NCBI GenBank assembly: GCA_029260985.1
Contig: JAJDCE010000032.1
Location: forward strand, 1 to 6,115
DNA length: 6,115 bases
Source of the DNA: Patescibacteria group bacterium
Lineage (GTDB): Bacteria > Patescibacteriota > Gracilibacteria > UM-FILTER-43-11
Direction of reading: 5' to 3'
The notes beneath the pieces are model-generated. The model made no database searches. It saw nothing but the letters and a program-made list of their open reading frames with translations, and had not been told where the DNA came from. Positions 6,032-6,115 of this stretch are shown here, piece after piece. Each line of letters opens with the position of its first letter. Position 1 is the stretch's first letter. Position numbers and translations under genes: made by a program.

Positions 6032-6115
6032 AAATTCTTTTTGGTGGGCCTTGCGGATGGTGGGGGATTTAGCGCTTATAAAGTTTTTGAAGGAGGTTGC
6101 GACTCTTGATAGTTT

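Overview
The window looks like a piece of a Patescibacteria/CPR (Parcubacteria-like) genome. This is inferred from family resemblance. The large secreted protein carries G-x-A-W-x(4)-G-W-I repeats and a C-terminal region (RGSIASRNT, then YDLDYLRRF, then a PPPGF tail) of a kind I associate with exported proteins of that group. Base composition is moderate, coding is dense, the standard stop codons including TGA are compatible with every gene, and none of the start codons has a clear Shine-Dalgarno sequence. I see no RNA gene, transposase, CRISPR array or phage gene.

All genes lie on the minus strand, so transcription runs from high to low coordinates. In that order they are: (1) 6031-5537, a small protein with a long charged N-terminal tail and three membrane segments, whose true start may lie beyond the right edge; (2) 5470-4469, a membrane-anchored protein whose outer part is eight short repeats, each with one cysteine pair; (3) 4443-505, a 1312-residue secreted, disulfide-rich, multi-domain surface protein starting only 25 bases after gene 2; (4) 436 to beyond position 1, the N-terminal 145 residues of a polytopic membrane protein related to prolipoprotein diacylglyceryl transferase (Lgt) but lacking the residues known to matter for catalysis. 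A 68-base spacer with repeated TCTCAAG units in both orientations separates genes 3 and 4.

The four genes read as a cell-envelope locus. Genes 2 and 3 are the most tightly linked: both act outside the membrane, both have an even number of cysteines (16 and 18), and they are probably co-transcribed. Gene 2 could be the membrane-attached partner of gene 3, which has no visible anchor; this is a hypothesis. The most unusual items are the Lgt-like protein without catalytic residues, the strict 30-residue cysteine-pair repeat with insertions of exactly 7 and 14 residues, and the palindromic TCTCAAG spacer.
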